Positions 55,700 to 64,000 of a stretch of DNA of 64,000 nt are shown here, one piece after another. Position numbers and translations under genes: made by a program. The notes under the pieces are model-generated. The model did not search any database, was not told where the DNA came from, and saw only the letters and a list, made by a program, of their open reading frames with translations. Every line of letters starts with the position of its first letter. Position 1 is the stretch's first letter. The stretch lies in the NCBI GenBank assembly GCA_964057225.1, contig OZ059895.1, forward strand, positions 12,028,001 through 12,092,000, written 5' to 3'. Source of the stretch: Auanema rhodensis. Lineage: Eukaryota; Nematoda; Chromadorea; Rhabditida; Rhabditidae.

Positions 55700-58600
55700 T
55701 TAAAATCTCTGATCTCGAAGTGAGGCTGTGAAATTTCTGTATATTGCAATCATCCTTTTGGCCATCCATTGTATGGCTAATACTGTATTTAACAATACAA
55801 AGTATATCATTGGCGTGCATGCTACATATCCTATGGTGGCGGTTATTGCAACGCCTATCAATATGATTCCCAACTTTGATAAAATTAACTTGAAGATTGG
55901 AGCAAAGTCAATGGATTTGGATTCTGTACCCTTACTTGAGTCACTTTCGTTTATTTCATCTATGCTTGCTATGTGATGTAATATTCCTTTAATAATGATC
56001 TTAATTTTTTTATTGTCGCATGTGGTATAGCATAATTCATCAATCTGAGAATTTTCTCTTTTCATTGTTACTTTTGTGATTGCTACTTTTGGAGAGCATT
56101 TTATCATGAATACTTCTTTTTGACATTCGATAGAAACCCATGTTTCTTCTGCCGTAAGGCATTGGAATTCTGCGAATGCACCCTGCCCGCAGGAGTAGCA
56201 ACCTGATAGTTTTGTCAGGGCAGGTGCGCAAGGCAAATTGTTGGAGAAGATCACTGAGTTTAAGAATAGGGATGAATCGACCGTAACTAAACTTTCGTCT
56301 AAATTTGTAGAGAATGATAACGTGTTCTCTTTAGTTTTGAAGTTTCGGTTAGGAGATCTCATGTCTGATGTATTGGACATTTTTTCAAAAGTAGGGGTAT
56401 CACACCTACATTTTATTTCATCTAATCTGTTAAATGTGCATGGGCAAAATGAGGATACTGTACAATTGTTGAAATGTTTTAATGCGGCTTCCTCTGTTGC
56501 ACATTGAACTATTCCCTTTGTATGTATATCCGTAATGTACGTGTTTTCTTTCGAGGAAAAAAATAATTTTGTGTACATTTCTGGAGGAGGTTGTGATTGT
56601 GATAACGTTGTTATATTGAAAAGTTGTTCACGATTTTTTGTGTAAAGTTGTAGAGTGATATTGTAATTGTTTTTCTGCTGGAGTAGTGTTGTTTCTATAT
56701 TGAATACAGTTTGGGTGAACCAACTATCACAAGTATAGACTTCGTATACTTCTTCTGTGATGGGTATATGCTCTATTTTGTAGAAAAGACATGGATCTGT
56801 CCAAATCATAGGACATGTGTAAAATCTCGCCGACGATGTAAAACAACCGGATTGTGAAGGAAAGGTGTATGGTTGTAGTTCTTTGATTTTATTATGAAGC
56901 GAGTTAGTTTCACATGTTCCGTTACAGGAGCCTCGGTGACGGCATCGTAATATACTCAGTATGTTAACTGTTGTCTGTCTAGTGAAGTATCTAATATTCT
57001 TTCGGCAGACATGTTCAGTATATAATTTCGTTATTTTGAATTGACCGATTTCATGATTAGAGTGTATTATGTTGATACATAACTGTTTTGTTCCGGGAGA
57101 GAATATTATATCTTGACTGTATTCGTGATAACAGACTAGGTTTTCATCGCATCTTATGTTAACGAAATGTTGAACATGGACATCGGAGCAAGAGCTGCAG
57201 CTTCCAATACAGAAAGCCAAGATGATTGCCAGTAACGATGGTAAAGATGATTGCAACCCTCTAGTAAAAAGAAAGAATTTTGGTGGCCTTCTTGTATGGT
57301 TTAAAATAGGGTAAATATGCTTTTGAGAGGTTTCATGTTTCACAATATTAACGTCTTGTGTGTTCGTTTGTTTTAATTGCAACGTATCATTGTGATTTTC
57401 TGTTATTTTTTGATCAGTTTCATGATCTTTTTGTACGGAGATTGTTTTGTGTTTTGATTTCATGGTGTTGAGCATAATTTGAGTGTTTCTGGACCATGTC
57501 TTATATCTATATTGGCTGTAACCCATGCGGCATAGACAAGAGACTATGAGGGTAACGGCCATAATGGTTATTATCACTGTCCATGTTGCCATTTCTGGGG
57601 AGCAATGAGGATTCGCTATAAGTTTTGTGGTGAACATGTTAGAGTCCTTGCAACTATTGATTTCTTCGGCATATGTCGAAGTTATTATAATCGGTAAGGA
57701 AAGCGCTTTCATTATGTCAGCTGCTACTTTTGGGTTTATTTTATTTTTTCTTTGGTGTGTAGCATAGGACATTTTCAGTGGGAAGGCTTTTATAATTTCC
57801 TTCTCAGTGACATCATCTTGTTCTGTATGTTTTGCTGTTTTTACTGATGATTGTTTTGTCTTATTTTGAGGTCGATCATTTGTTGCATCCTCATTATTCT
57901 CTGTTTCTGGAGTGTATGTATTATCATGTTGAGAGTTATCTGATTCATATGCAATATCGTAATTATGACTAACATCATTTATGTCTTTATTCTCATGTAT
58001 TGTTTGATCTGTATGTTCTATAGGATGATCGAAAAGTATATTGTCTAATACAATATCAGTATGTGGGGTTCTATCTGTTGAGCTATTATTTTCTTGAACT
58101 ATGTGTGAGTTGTCTTCTATGATTTTGTTGCTGTTAGTGTTGCATCTTATCTCTAGTGGATAGAGCTGATTGATGGATCGAATAATTATGTTTCCATTGC
58201 TTGTTGCAACTTTTGCTGAACGTATGTTGCCATCTGAACTAGTGATTGTTTCAATGATGCGACCTAGTTTCCATGTTCCTCGTGGCAACATGTCGTTTTG
58301 TATCAATACTATTTCATCTGGTTGGGGGAAGATGTTTGTGTGATTCTTTCTATGGTGTTTATGCTTAAATATATCTTTTAAGCTTGTTAGATATTCTTCT
58401 TGAAATCGTTTCCAAAATTTAGATGCTGAGTCTTCTGATAATTGAAGCGCTTCTAGCGCTTGCTCTGTTGATTGAATCGTTTGAATATCGCTATGGATAT
58501 CAAATATATGAGTATCCGCGTTGTTTTCAGGTAATGAAAACTTTATGGCTGATGTTAAAAAGTCAATTGGCCTTATGGGTAGAGTATCTAAATTATCTGG

Positions 58601-61600
58601 GTGTGGATGGGTGAGTGGGCGTGTATTAATTATAGCTTCTATTTTTACAATGGCTGTGTGTAAGTCATCCAGGGACATTCGACTAGGAATGAAACATTTT
58701 TTGAGTGAAGCTTTGGTTACACCTACTAAACGTTCCCAACATCCACCTTTCCAGGGTGATAATGGAGTGTTGTATATCCATTTAATTTTTTGTTGTGCTA
58801 GTGTGTTTAGTAAGCTTCTTTCGTTGTAATCCGATGTTTTTTCAAGGGTTTCTAATATTTTTGAGCTCAATATGAAGTTTCCTGCGCAGTCACTACGCAT
58901 AATTTCTGGAGTACCTCTGCGTGATATAAATCTAGTGAATGCATTCATAAAAGCAACTGTGGATTGATTGGTGACTACCTCTAAGTGAATTGCTCTAGTT
59001 GTCATGCATGTAAACAGACAGATATGGACTTTAGACCCATTTCGAAGGGTGAAGGGGCCCATAAGATCACACCCTGTTGAAAAGAATGCTCTTGTAAGAA
59101 TCGTTCTATCTTTTGGTAGCGATGGCATATCTGGTAATTCATAAGGGTGTGATTGAAATCTTTTACATGTCACACAGTTTTTCAATGTTTGCTTAATGAC
59201 TCCGGTTATTTTTGGTATATAGAACTTTTGTCTGAGTTGAATAAGCGTGAAATGTTTGCCTTGATGATTATTGTCTTTGTGTATTTTGTTGATCAGTTTT
59301 TTAACTATGGGGTTTGTTTTAAGAAGGAATATAGGGTTTTTCGTCTCTTCGGGAAGAAGAGTATTTTGTAAACGGCTTCTTACGCGATAAATATCCCATG
59401 TATCTTTGAAGAATTTTAGATTTATATGTCTTTGCTGTAAGTCATCAAGGCTCATATTAGATTGACTGTTACTGATCAAAATTTTTTCAATAATGTTGAT
59501 GTCTTCAACAGTGTGCGTGTCTGTTGATGTGAGATGTTTTATTTTTTGCAACTTGTTGGCGTCGTTAGGATGGACTGTGAAAAACCATTTCTTGAATAAT
59601 TTCCCTACGGTTGTCATTGTTTTGATCACGTCATCATAGTTTTCACGAATGTTCCAAATATCATGGGTTGGAGGATTGTCTATGATTATGTGGACAACAT
59701 TGTGATGCTCCGATTTAAATTCTGCGTTATTCCTGCTCGAGTTGTTAGGTGAGCCGAGTGATGTCAGAGGGTTATGCACGGAAAGTTTAGTTAACCAATG
59801 TGGGCCTTCAATCCAGTCGGAAACTTGTAGTTTTTCCATGTCTGCACCTCGAGATCCGATGTCTGCTGTGTTGAACGAGGTTTGTACGTGATATAGTTCT
59901 ATATTGCAACATATTTGTTCGATTTGCTTGAGCTGTTTTTTTATAGTATTTGTTTGATTATTAATGAACAGTGGGAGAGATTTTTGTGAGACAATCCATG
60001 ATAGTGCGATGTTGCTATCGCTCACAATGTTAACTTTCGCTATTTTCGAACATATGGTGACGATAGATAATGCCATTCGTACAGCTAAACGAATGGCTAG
60101 TAACTCTAATCGTGGAATTGTAGTTTTATTTTTGGGTGCTATGCGTGATTTCCCGTTTAGCAGAGAACTAATCTTCCCATTTGTTTGGAAATATGAACAA
60201 GCGGCCATTGCTTGGTTGCTTGCGTCAGCGAAGACCCATAACTGTGTTTCATGTTCAGAAAACTTAAAATATCTGTTCATGGTTAATTGCTTATTGTTAA
60301 TCTGAGTAATATGTTGTTCCCATTGCTTGATACTGTTTGAGTCAATGGGTTGGTCCCATGATAATTTTGTGCTAATGATTTCTCGCAAGATAAGTTTGAG
60401 GGGTAACAGTATTGGTGCTGATAATCCAATGGGATCAAATATTGAATGTAACTGACTGAGTAGAATTCTCTTGGTGTAACTTGTGTGAGTCGTTGTTATT
60501 TTTATTGGGATAATGAAGGAGTCGTGTTCTTTATTAAAAGATATGCCAAGTATTTTGGTTGTCATGTTCGGATATCTGTCTTCTTCAGGAAGGTTCTGTA
60601 TTACTTGTTCATCGTTTGACAAGAATTCGCGAACATGCATGTTTATTTCTGAGAATAGTGTTTGGGTTTCTTTACATTTCTTTATAGCTTCTTCGGTTGT
60701 ATTTGCTGTAAGAATGATATTGTCGACGTATAAGTTGTGCAGGATTTCCATAGCTAATGGGTTGTCTACTTTTGATTCTAAGAACCATTTTATGCCCATG
60801 TTCAATACGCTGGGGGATGCAGTGATACCGAATGGTAATCTGTTGAATCGAAGGGTTATGATATTATTGTGTGATATTGGGTATTCTTTGTTTTTTATCC
60901 AAAAGAATTTGCATAAATTCTTGTGATTTTCTGTCAATTGTACTTGTAGAAATGCGGCTTTAATATCGCATGTTATTATTATTGGTCTTGTTCTGCAGGA
61001 GATCATGATGTCGTGTATATATGTGATAAATGATCGTCCTGTGTGTATTATCTCATTCAACGATGGGCTATCCTTCTGTTTAGCGGAGGCGTCAAAAACG
61101 ATTCTGAGAGGGTTAGCCTTGCTGGGCTTCCAAACCCCATGGTGGGGCATATAAAACTCTAAAGGCTCCTGGTGATTGTTGGGAATTTGTTCGACAATGT
61201 TATCTTTGAGGTAACTTTCAATGGTTGTAGTATAGTGTGAGAGCATTTCTGGATTGTGCAGTAACTTTCGCCATAGGGATACGAATCTATGGTACGCGGG
61301 CATTTTGTTGTTTTTAAGATTTTTGAAGTTATTTTTTAACGGGAACGGTGCAATAATACGGTTGTTCTCAATTTTTATATCTTTTGAGTATTCTTCATAG
61401 TAATCAATAGTGCGGTCTGCGTTGGCATTTTCTGTATTGATGCCGATAGAATCCAGTTCAAACAGATTAGTGAGGAGTTCTTTATGAGAGGTTTCTTTTG
61501 TTATTTCTTCTACTGTAGAGCATAATATTACTTCTTGTTGTGTATTATCATCGGGAAGAGGAGCTTCTCCATGTATCATGTGGCCGAATACCGAGTTTTT

Positions 61601-63631
61601 CAATCTCATACGTGAGGGGAGTTCGGTTTCTTCGTTTAAGTGCATGAATAGTTTGTATCTATCCATACCTATCAGTATATCCGGAGTAAATGATTCTCCG
61701 TTTGTTTTTGGATTGGCTAATTTAATTTTTCTTCTTTGTATGAATTTTAAGTCTTCATTAGATAGTTTAGGACACCGTATAGGTGTGGTTAACATGGGTT
61801 TTGTGAATAGTTTTGTTACGATAAGGGATCCAGTTGAGGTTCCAATAATTACCTTAACATCTTCAACTTCATGTGTTTCTGATAATGCTCCAATGCCGTA
61901 AAAGGTTCTCTTCTGAGAACCAAGAATGGGCAGTCCTAATCTTGTAGATAGGTCCTTGGATATAAAAGATCTCATGGATCCTTCATCTATGAGCATGCGT
62001 ACTTGCTCATATTTTTTACTATTGTGGTTGTATATGTTCGCCATTGCTGTTCGTAATATTACTTGACTTTCTTCAATATTATGTGTGTCAGCAATGTGAT
62101 TAAGCGATACTGGTGCATTAAGTGCCTCAGTAGGGATTCGATTATTAGTGTCAGATTCTTGTTTATATTCTGTTGTTTTTTTATTCAATAATTCTTCTGT
62201 GGTGATCAGTAAAGCCTGATCTTTTTTAATTGTGGGAGTTTCTTTATCTTTTTGGATATTTTGTACATTTTTTCTTCCTTGTGAGCACAAGGCGGAATTA
62301 TGATCTCCTTGGCAATTGCGACATTTTTGTTTTCTGCATTCCGAACTTTTGTGTTTATCGGAAAAGCAAATCCAACAGATGGCCTTTCCGCGAATGCGGT
62401 ACCTTCTTTTCTCTGGTGTTTCAAATGTGGTGCATTGATAAAAACGATGCTCGGATGAGTCGCAAAAGACACATGGCCAAGTTTGGGTTTTCCGTTGTTC
62501 TACGGAGTTTTCTTTATGTGCTACAGATGTGACATTCTCTTTGTGATTTCGAAACTTTTGTTCATGACTATTTCTTGTTTGTTCTCTTAGAATAAACGAA
62601 TAGATTTTGTGGTCTACAGCTGCCAGCATTTCTTTAGTAGAATGGTAGTTGTTTGGATGAATTAAAATGTCTTCCACGATGTGGTATGGGAATTTGTTGA
62701 GAATCATCGCGGTACACATTTCGCGGGATACTGTAGCTCCGGCTGCTTCAATTTGCCTGATAAGTGCCTTGGTTTCTCCAAATGTTTCTTTGCATGCTTT
62801 TGCATTATTGCTTGCAAATCTCAAATTACGTAGTTGTGTTAAAAGAGAGTTGATATCCGACGAATAGTCTCCAAATTCAGAAACTAATGCTTCACGCATA
62901 AGCTCATAATTTTGAGCAGAGGGTTCTATTCCTCTGATTGCTATTTGTGAATCGCCTTTGAGGCTTTCACAGAGTAGGTTTACCTTTTCTAAGGTTGTAA
63001 ACTGTTCATTATCATGAACAAGTCTATCAAAACGGCCCCAGAATGATTTGAAGTTCTCTGGTTTGCCATCAAATGTAGGTAGCGACATCGCTGGTTTTTG
63101 GATACTAGTTTGTTGGATGTGTAGGAATGACTTGATAATTTCCAGAAATTGATCATTCGATTTGTTTTCTGTTTCATTGTTTTCTGTTGAGCGATTGCTG
63201 TTGTGCTCAGATTCATTCTTATGAAGCGTTTTTCTCAGCTTTCTAAGTATGCGTTCGGCTTTCATGATGTGTTCGTCAAGCTCAATAATGGCGTTTTGAA
63301 CCTTTTTAATGTTGGGTTCAAAGTCTTCATCGGATGTGAAGGCGATGTACTGTTCGTCTAATGCTTTACGAAGCGTTTTGTCTGATGCTTCGTAAAATTT
63401 TTGGAATTTTTTCTCGTTATCTTGATGATTTTTCAACGATTCTTTGAATTGGTGTTGGACTTTTGTCCAGCGAATGATAAGGCAAGAGAGGGTTTCCTCT
63501 TCTTCCTCAGTGTGGAAGTCGCAATCTACCAGAATACCAGGAAGGTCCTGCACTTCCATCTCGTATCGTGTAAGTAATTCTCCGAGAAACTGGTTAGACT
63601 GTTTGATATGATTGACAAAAAGGAGTGACAT
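55700..63631 (-). CDS. BEL/Pao Gag-Pol-Env polyprotein
   Basis: 2643 aa, one uninterrupted frame from the ATG at 63631. Coiled-coil N terminus; DUF1759-like Gag region (about 180-335); three CCHC-type knuckles (about 387-449); Pao-type aspartic protease (D549 in DEGS); RT (about 820-1010) with D889 and YVDN at 968-971 instead of YVDD; RNase H (D1136 in FADAS); integrase with an HHCC finger and D1522, D1581, E1633 (in CWERL); DUF5641-like C-terminal domain. Then a polar linker (about 1760-1980), a first membrane segment (about 2011-2035), and a second signal-like segment (about 2125-2140) leading into a Cys-rich ectodomain. That ectodomain has a phlebovirus G2/Gc-like fusion region (around 2261-2285, SGCF...YTCPMIWTDPC) and a final membrane anchor (about 2580-2625). 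Length and order fit nematode BEL elements with captured phlebovirus-type envelopes. No break was seen, so the copy may be intact. Confidence 0.9.
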   Translation of the reverse strand: MSLLFVNHIKQSNQFLGELLTRYEMEVQDLPGILVDCDFHTEEEEETLSCLIIRWTKVQHQFKESLKNHQDNEKKFQKFYEASDKTLRKALDEQYIAFTSDEDFEPNIKKVQNAIIELDEHIMKAERILRKLRKTLHKNESEHNSNRSTENNETENKSNDQFLEIIKSFLHIQQTSIQKPAMSLPTFDGKPENFKSFWGRFDRLVHDNEQFTTLEKVNLLCESLKGDSQIAIRGIEPSAQNYELMREALVSEFGDYSSDINSLLTQLRNLRFASNNAKACKETFGETKALIRQIEAAGATVSREMCTAMILNKFPYHIVEDILIHPNNYHSTKEMLAAVDHKIYSFILREQTRNSHEQKFRNHKENVTSVAHKENSVEQRKTQTWPCVFCDSSEHRFYQCTTFETPEKRRYRIRGKAICWICFSDKHKSSECRKQKCRNCQGDHNSALCSQGRKNVQNIQKDKETPTIKKDQALLITTEELLNKKTTEYKQESDTNNRIPTEALNAPVSLNHIADTHNIEESQVILRTAMANIYNHNSKKYEQVRMLIDEGSMRSFISKDLSTRLGLPILGSQKRTFYGIGALSETHEVEDVKVIIGTSTGSLIVTKLFTKPMLTTPIRCPKLSNEDLKFIQRRKIKLANPKTNGESFTPDILIGMDRYKLFMHLNEETELPSRMRLKNSVFGHMIHGEAPLPDDNTQQEVILCSTVEEITKETSHKELLTNLFELDSIGINTENANADRTIDYYEEYSKDIKIENNRIIAPFPLKNNFKNLKNNKMPAYHRFVSLWRKLLHNPEMLSHYTTTIESYLKDNIVEQIPNNHQEPLEFYMPHHGVWKPSKANPLRIVFDASAKQKDSPSLNEIIHTGRSFITYIHDIMISCRTRPIIITCDIKAAFLQVQLTENHKNLCKFFWIKNKEYPISHNNIITLRFNRLPFGITASPSVLNMGIKWFLESKVDNPLAMEILHNLYVDNIILTANTTEEAIKKCKETQTLFSEINMHVREFLSNDEQVIQNLPEEDRYPNMTTKILGISFNKEHDSFIIPIKITTTHTSYTKRILLSQLHSIFDPIGLSAPILLPLKLILREIISTKLSWDQPIDSNSIKQWEQHITQINNKQLTMNRYFKFSEHETQLWVFADASNQAMAACSYFQTNGKISSLLNGKSRIAPKNKTTIPRLELLAIRLAVRMALSIVTICSKIAKVNIVSDSNIALSWIVSQKSLPLFINNQTNTIKKQLKQIEQICCNIELYHVQTSFNTADIGSRGADMEKLQVSDWIEGPHWLTKLSVHNPLTSLGSPNNSSRNNAEFKSEHHNVVHIIIDNPPTHDIWNIRENYDDVIKTMTTVGKLFKKWFFTVHPNDANKLQKIKHLTSTDTHTVEDINIIEKILISNSQSNMSLDDLQQRHINLKFFKDTWDIYRVRSRLQNTLLPEETKNPIFLLKTNPIVKKLINKIHKDNNHQGKHFTLIQLRQKFYIPKITGVIKQTLKNCVTCKRFQSHPYELPDMPSLPKDRTILTRAFFSTGCDLMGPFTLRNGSKVHICLFTCMTTRAIHLEVVTNQSTVAFMNAFTRFISRRGTPEIMRSDCAGNFILSSKILETLEKTSDYNERSLLNTLAQQKIKWIYNTPLSPWKGGCWERLVGVTKASLKKCFIPSRMSLDDLHTAIVKIEAIINTRPLTHPHPDNLDTLPIRPIDFLTSAIKFSLPENNADTHIFDIHSDIQTIQSTEQALEALQLSEDSASKFWKRFQEEYLTSLKDIFKHKHHRKNHTNIFPQPDEIVLIQNDMLPRGTWKLGRIIETITSSDGNIRSAKVATSNGNIIIRSINQLYPLEIRCNTNSNKIIEDNSHIVQENNSSTDRTPHTDIVLDNILFDHPIEHTDQTIHENKDINDVSHNYDIAYESDNSQHDNTYTPETENNEDATNDRPQNKTKQSSVKTAKHTEQDDVTEKEIIKAFPLKMSYATHQRKNKINPKVAADIMKALSLPIIITSTYAEEINSCKDSNMFTTKLIANPHCSPEMATWTVIITIMAVTLIVSCLCRMGYSQYRYKTWSRNTQIMLNTMKSKHKTISVQKDHETDQKITENHNDTLQLKQTNTQDVNIVKHETSQKHIYPILNHTRRPPKFFLFTRGLQSSLPSLLAIILAFCIGSCSSCSDVHVQHFVNIRCDENLVCYHEYSQDIIFSPGTKQLCINIIHSNHEIGQFKITKLYTEHVCRKNIRYFTRQTTVNILSILRCRHRGSCNGTCETNSLHNKIKELQPYTFPSQSGCFTSSARFYTCPMIWTDPCLFYKIEHIPITEEVYEVYTCDSWFTQTVFNIETTLLQQKNNYNITLQLYTKNREQLFNITTLSQSQPPPEMYTKLFFSSKENTYITDIHTKGIVQCATEEAALKHFNNCTVSSFCPCTFNRLDEIKCRCDTPTFEKMSNTSDMRSPNRNFKTKENTLSFSTNLDESLVTVDSSLFLNSVIFSNNLPCAPALTKLSGCYSCGQGAFAEFQCLTAEETWVSIECQKEVFMIKCSPKVAITKVTMKRENSQIDELCYTTCDNKKIKIIIKGILHHIASIDEINESDSSKGTESKSIDFAPIFKLILSKLGIILIGVAITATIGYVACTPMIYFVLLNTVLAIQWMAKRMIAIYRNFTASLRDQRF

Positions 63632-63893
63632 TTTTGTCGTAGATGTAGGAATAATGCTTATATTCTTTTTACTTTCTCTTTTTTTTTGTTTGTTTGGTGA
63701 TCACAGTATATGTGATAGTGAATCTCTGTTTCTGTCTGCAGAGTTTGCTTATGGTTCAAGTCTTTTTGGTGTGACTTGACGTGGACTAATGGTTGCCACG
63801 ATTTCTATTAAGTATGTTTTTTGCTCAAACACGCTTGGTTTGAGCTGTATCTCACCTGCCACGCGGGACTTGAAGCGGCTAAGATCTGAACTA
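63632..63893 (-). other. leader of the BEL/Pao element
   Basis: About 260 nt between the primer site and the polyprotein ATG. It contains a second block complementary to tRNA-Gly (63855-63867) and otherwise no recognised content. Confidence 0.6.
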
Positions 63894-63905
63894 GCCGATG
63901 CACCA
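63855..63905 (-). other. bipartite primer-binding site, tRNA-Gly type
   Basis: On the + strand, GCCGATGCACCA (63894-63905) equals the 3' end of tRNA-Gly including CCA, three bases from the LTR edge. CCTGCCACGCGGG (63855-63867) equals the tRNA-Gly(GCC) anticodon arm. The element RNA is therefore complementary to two separate parts of the same tRNA, 26 nt apart. The tRNA sequence was compared from memory. Confidence 0.75.
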
Positions 63906-63908
63906 ATT

Positions 63909-64000
63909 TGTGGCGTTATACCGCAAGTGTATAGTATGGTTGGAAATAAAACACAAAGCGAATATGTAGAAAAGGGTTTATTGATGAATTAACAAGACAA
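63909..64000 (-). repeat. 5' LTR of the BEL/Pao element (partial)
   Basis: First 92 bp only, identical to 54472-54563, including AATAAA. The rest is outside the window. Confidence 0.93.

Larger units (their letters stand above)
54472..64000 (-). mobile_element. BEL/Pao LTR retrotransposon with phlebovirus-G2-like envelope (right end outside window)
   Basis: The left (3') LTR starts at 54472. The same 92 bp recur at 63909-64000 as the start of the right (5') LTR, which runs out of the window. On the minus strand: 5' LTR, tRNA-Gly type primer site, short leader, one long gag-pol-env ORF, polypurine tract, 3' LTR. The target duplication cannot be checked because the right flank is absent. Confidence 0.93.

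Overview
The window is a eukaryotic tandem 5S ribosomal DNA array, most likely from a nematode, interrupted by four mobile elements. Nematode origin is inferred from four things. The 119-nt gene closely resembles the C. elegans 5S rRNA as I recall it. The introns I can trace are about 40-50 nt and usually end in TTTNAG. There is a BEL/Pao element with a phlebovirus-G2-like envelope, a type known from nematodes. The primer-binding sites match eukaryotic tRNA-Gln and tRNA-Gly ends. I cannot name the species.

Layout: 5S units, all on the + strand, fill 1-2000, 13753-19883, 24050-50239 and 54014-54471. I count 47 full-length 5S copies, one split by a transposon. There are also 24 short units that keep only the first 33 nt of the gene. 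Long units are about 529 bp and short ones about 399 bp. They are arranged in several higher-order repeats (about 1060, 1457, 2120, 2517 and 1327 bp). The 5S copies fall into diagnostic variant classes, several with broken base pairs in helix I. No SL RNA gene is visible in the spacer, unlike the C. elegans unit.

Mobile elements: (1) 2001-13752 (+) is a Ty3/gypsy-type element with near-identical 339-bp LTRs. It has a gag broken by a 19-bp tandem duplication. It also has an unusual polyprotein in which a glycoprotein-like region (signal peptide, furin-like site, Thr-rich stalk, membrane anchor) lies before protease-RT-RNase H-integrase. A separate 3' ORF follows. (2) 19884-24049 (-) is a shorter relative that has lost nearly all of gag-env-pol. 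It keeps the leader, LTR hairpins, pol tail and an intact copy of the 3' ORF. (3) 50240-54013 is a Mutator-like (MULE) DNA transposon with a 9-bp target duplication and a multi-exon transposase gene, inserted inside a 5S gene. (4) 54472 to beyond the window end (-) is a BEL/Pao element with a 2643-aa gag-pol-env polyprotein and, apparently, a zinc-knuckle ORF inside the LTR.

How it fits together: the three LTR elements, from two superfamilies, all sit 54-89 bp upstream of a 5S gene position. This suggests preference for Pol III genes. The array keeps homogenising by unequal exchange around the insertions. The relation between elements 1 and 2 looks like an autonomous element and a non-autonomous passenger.
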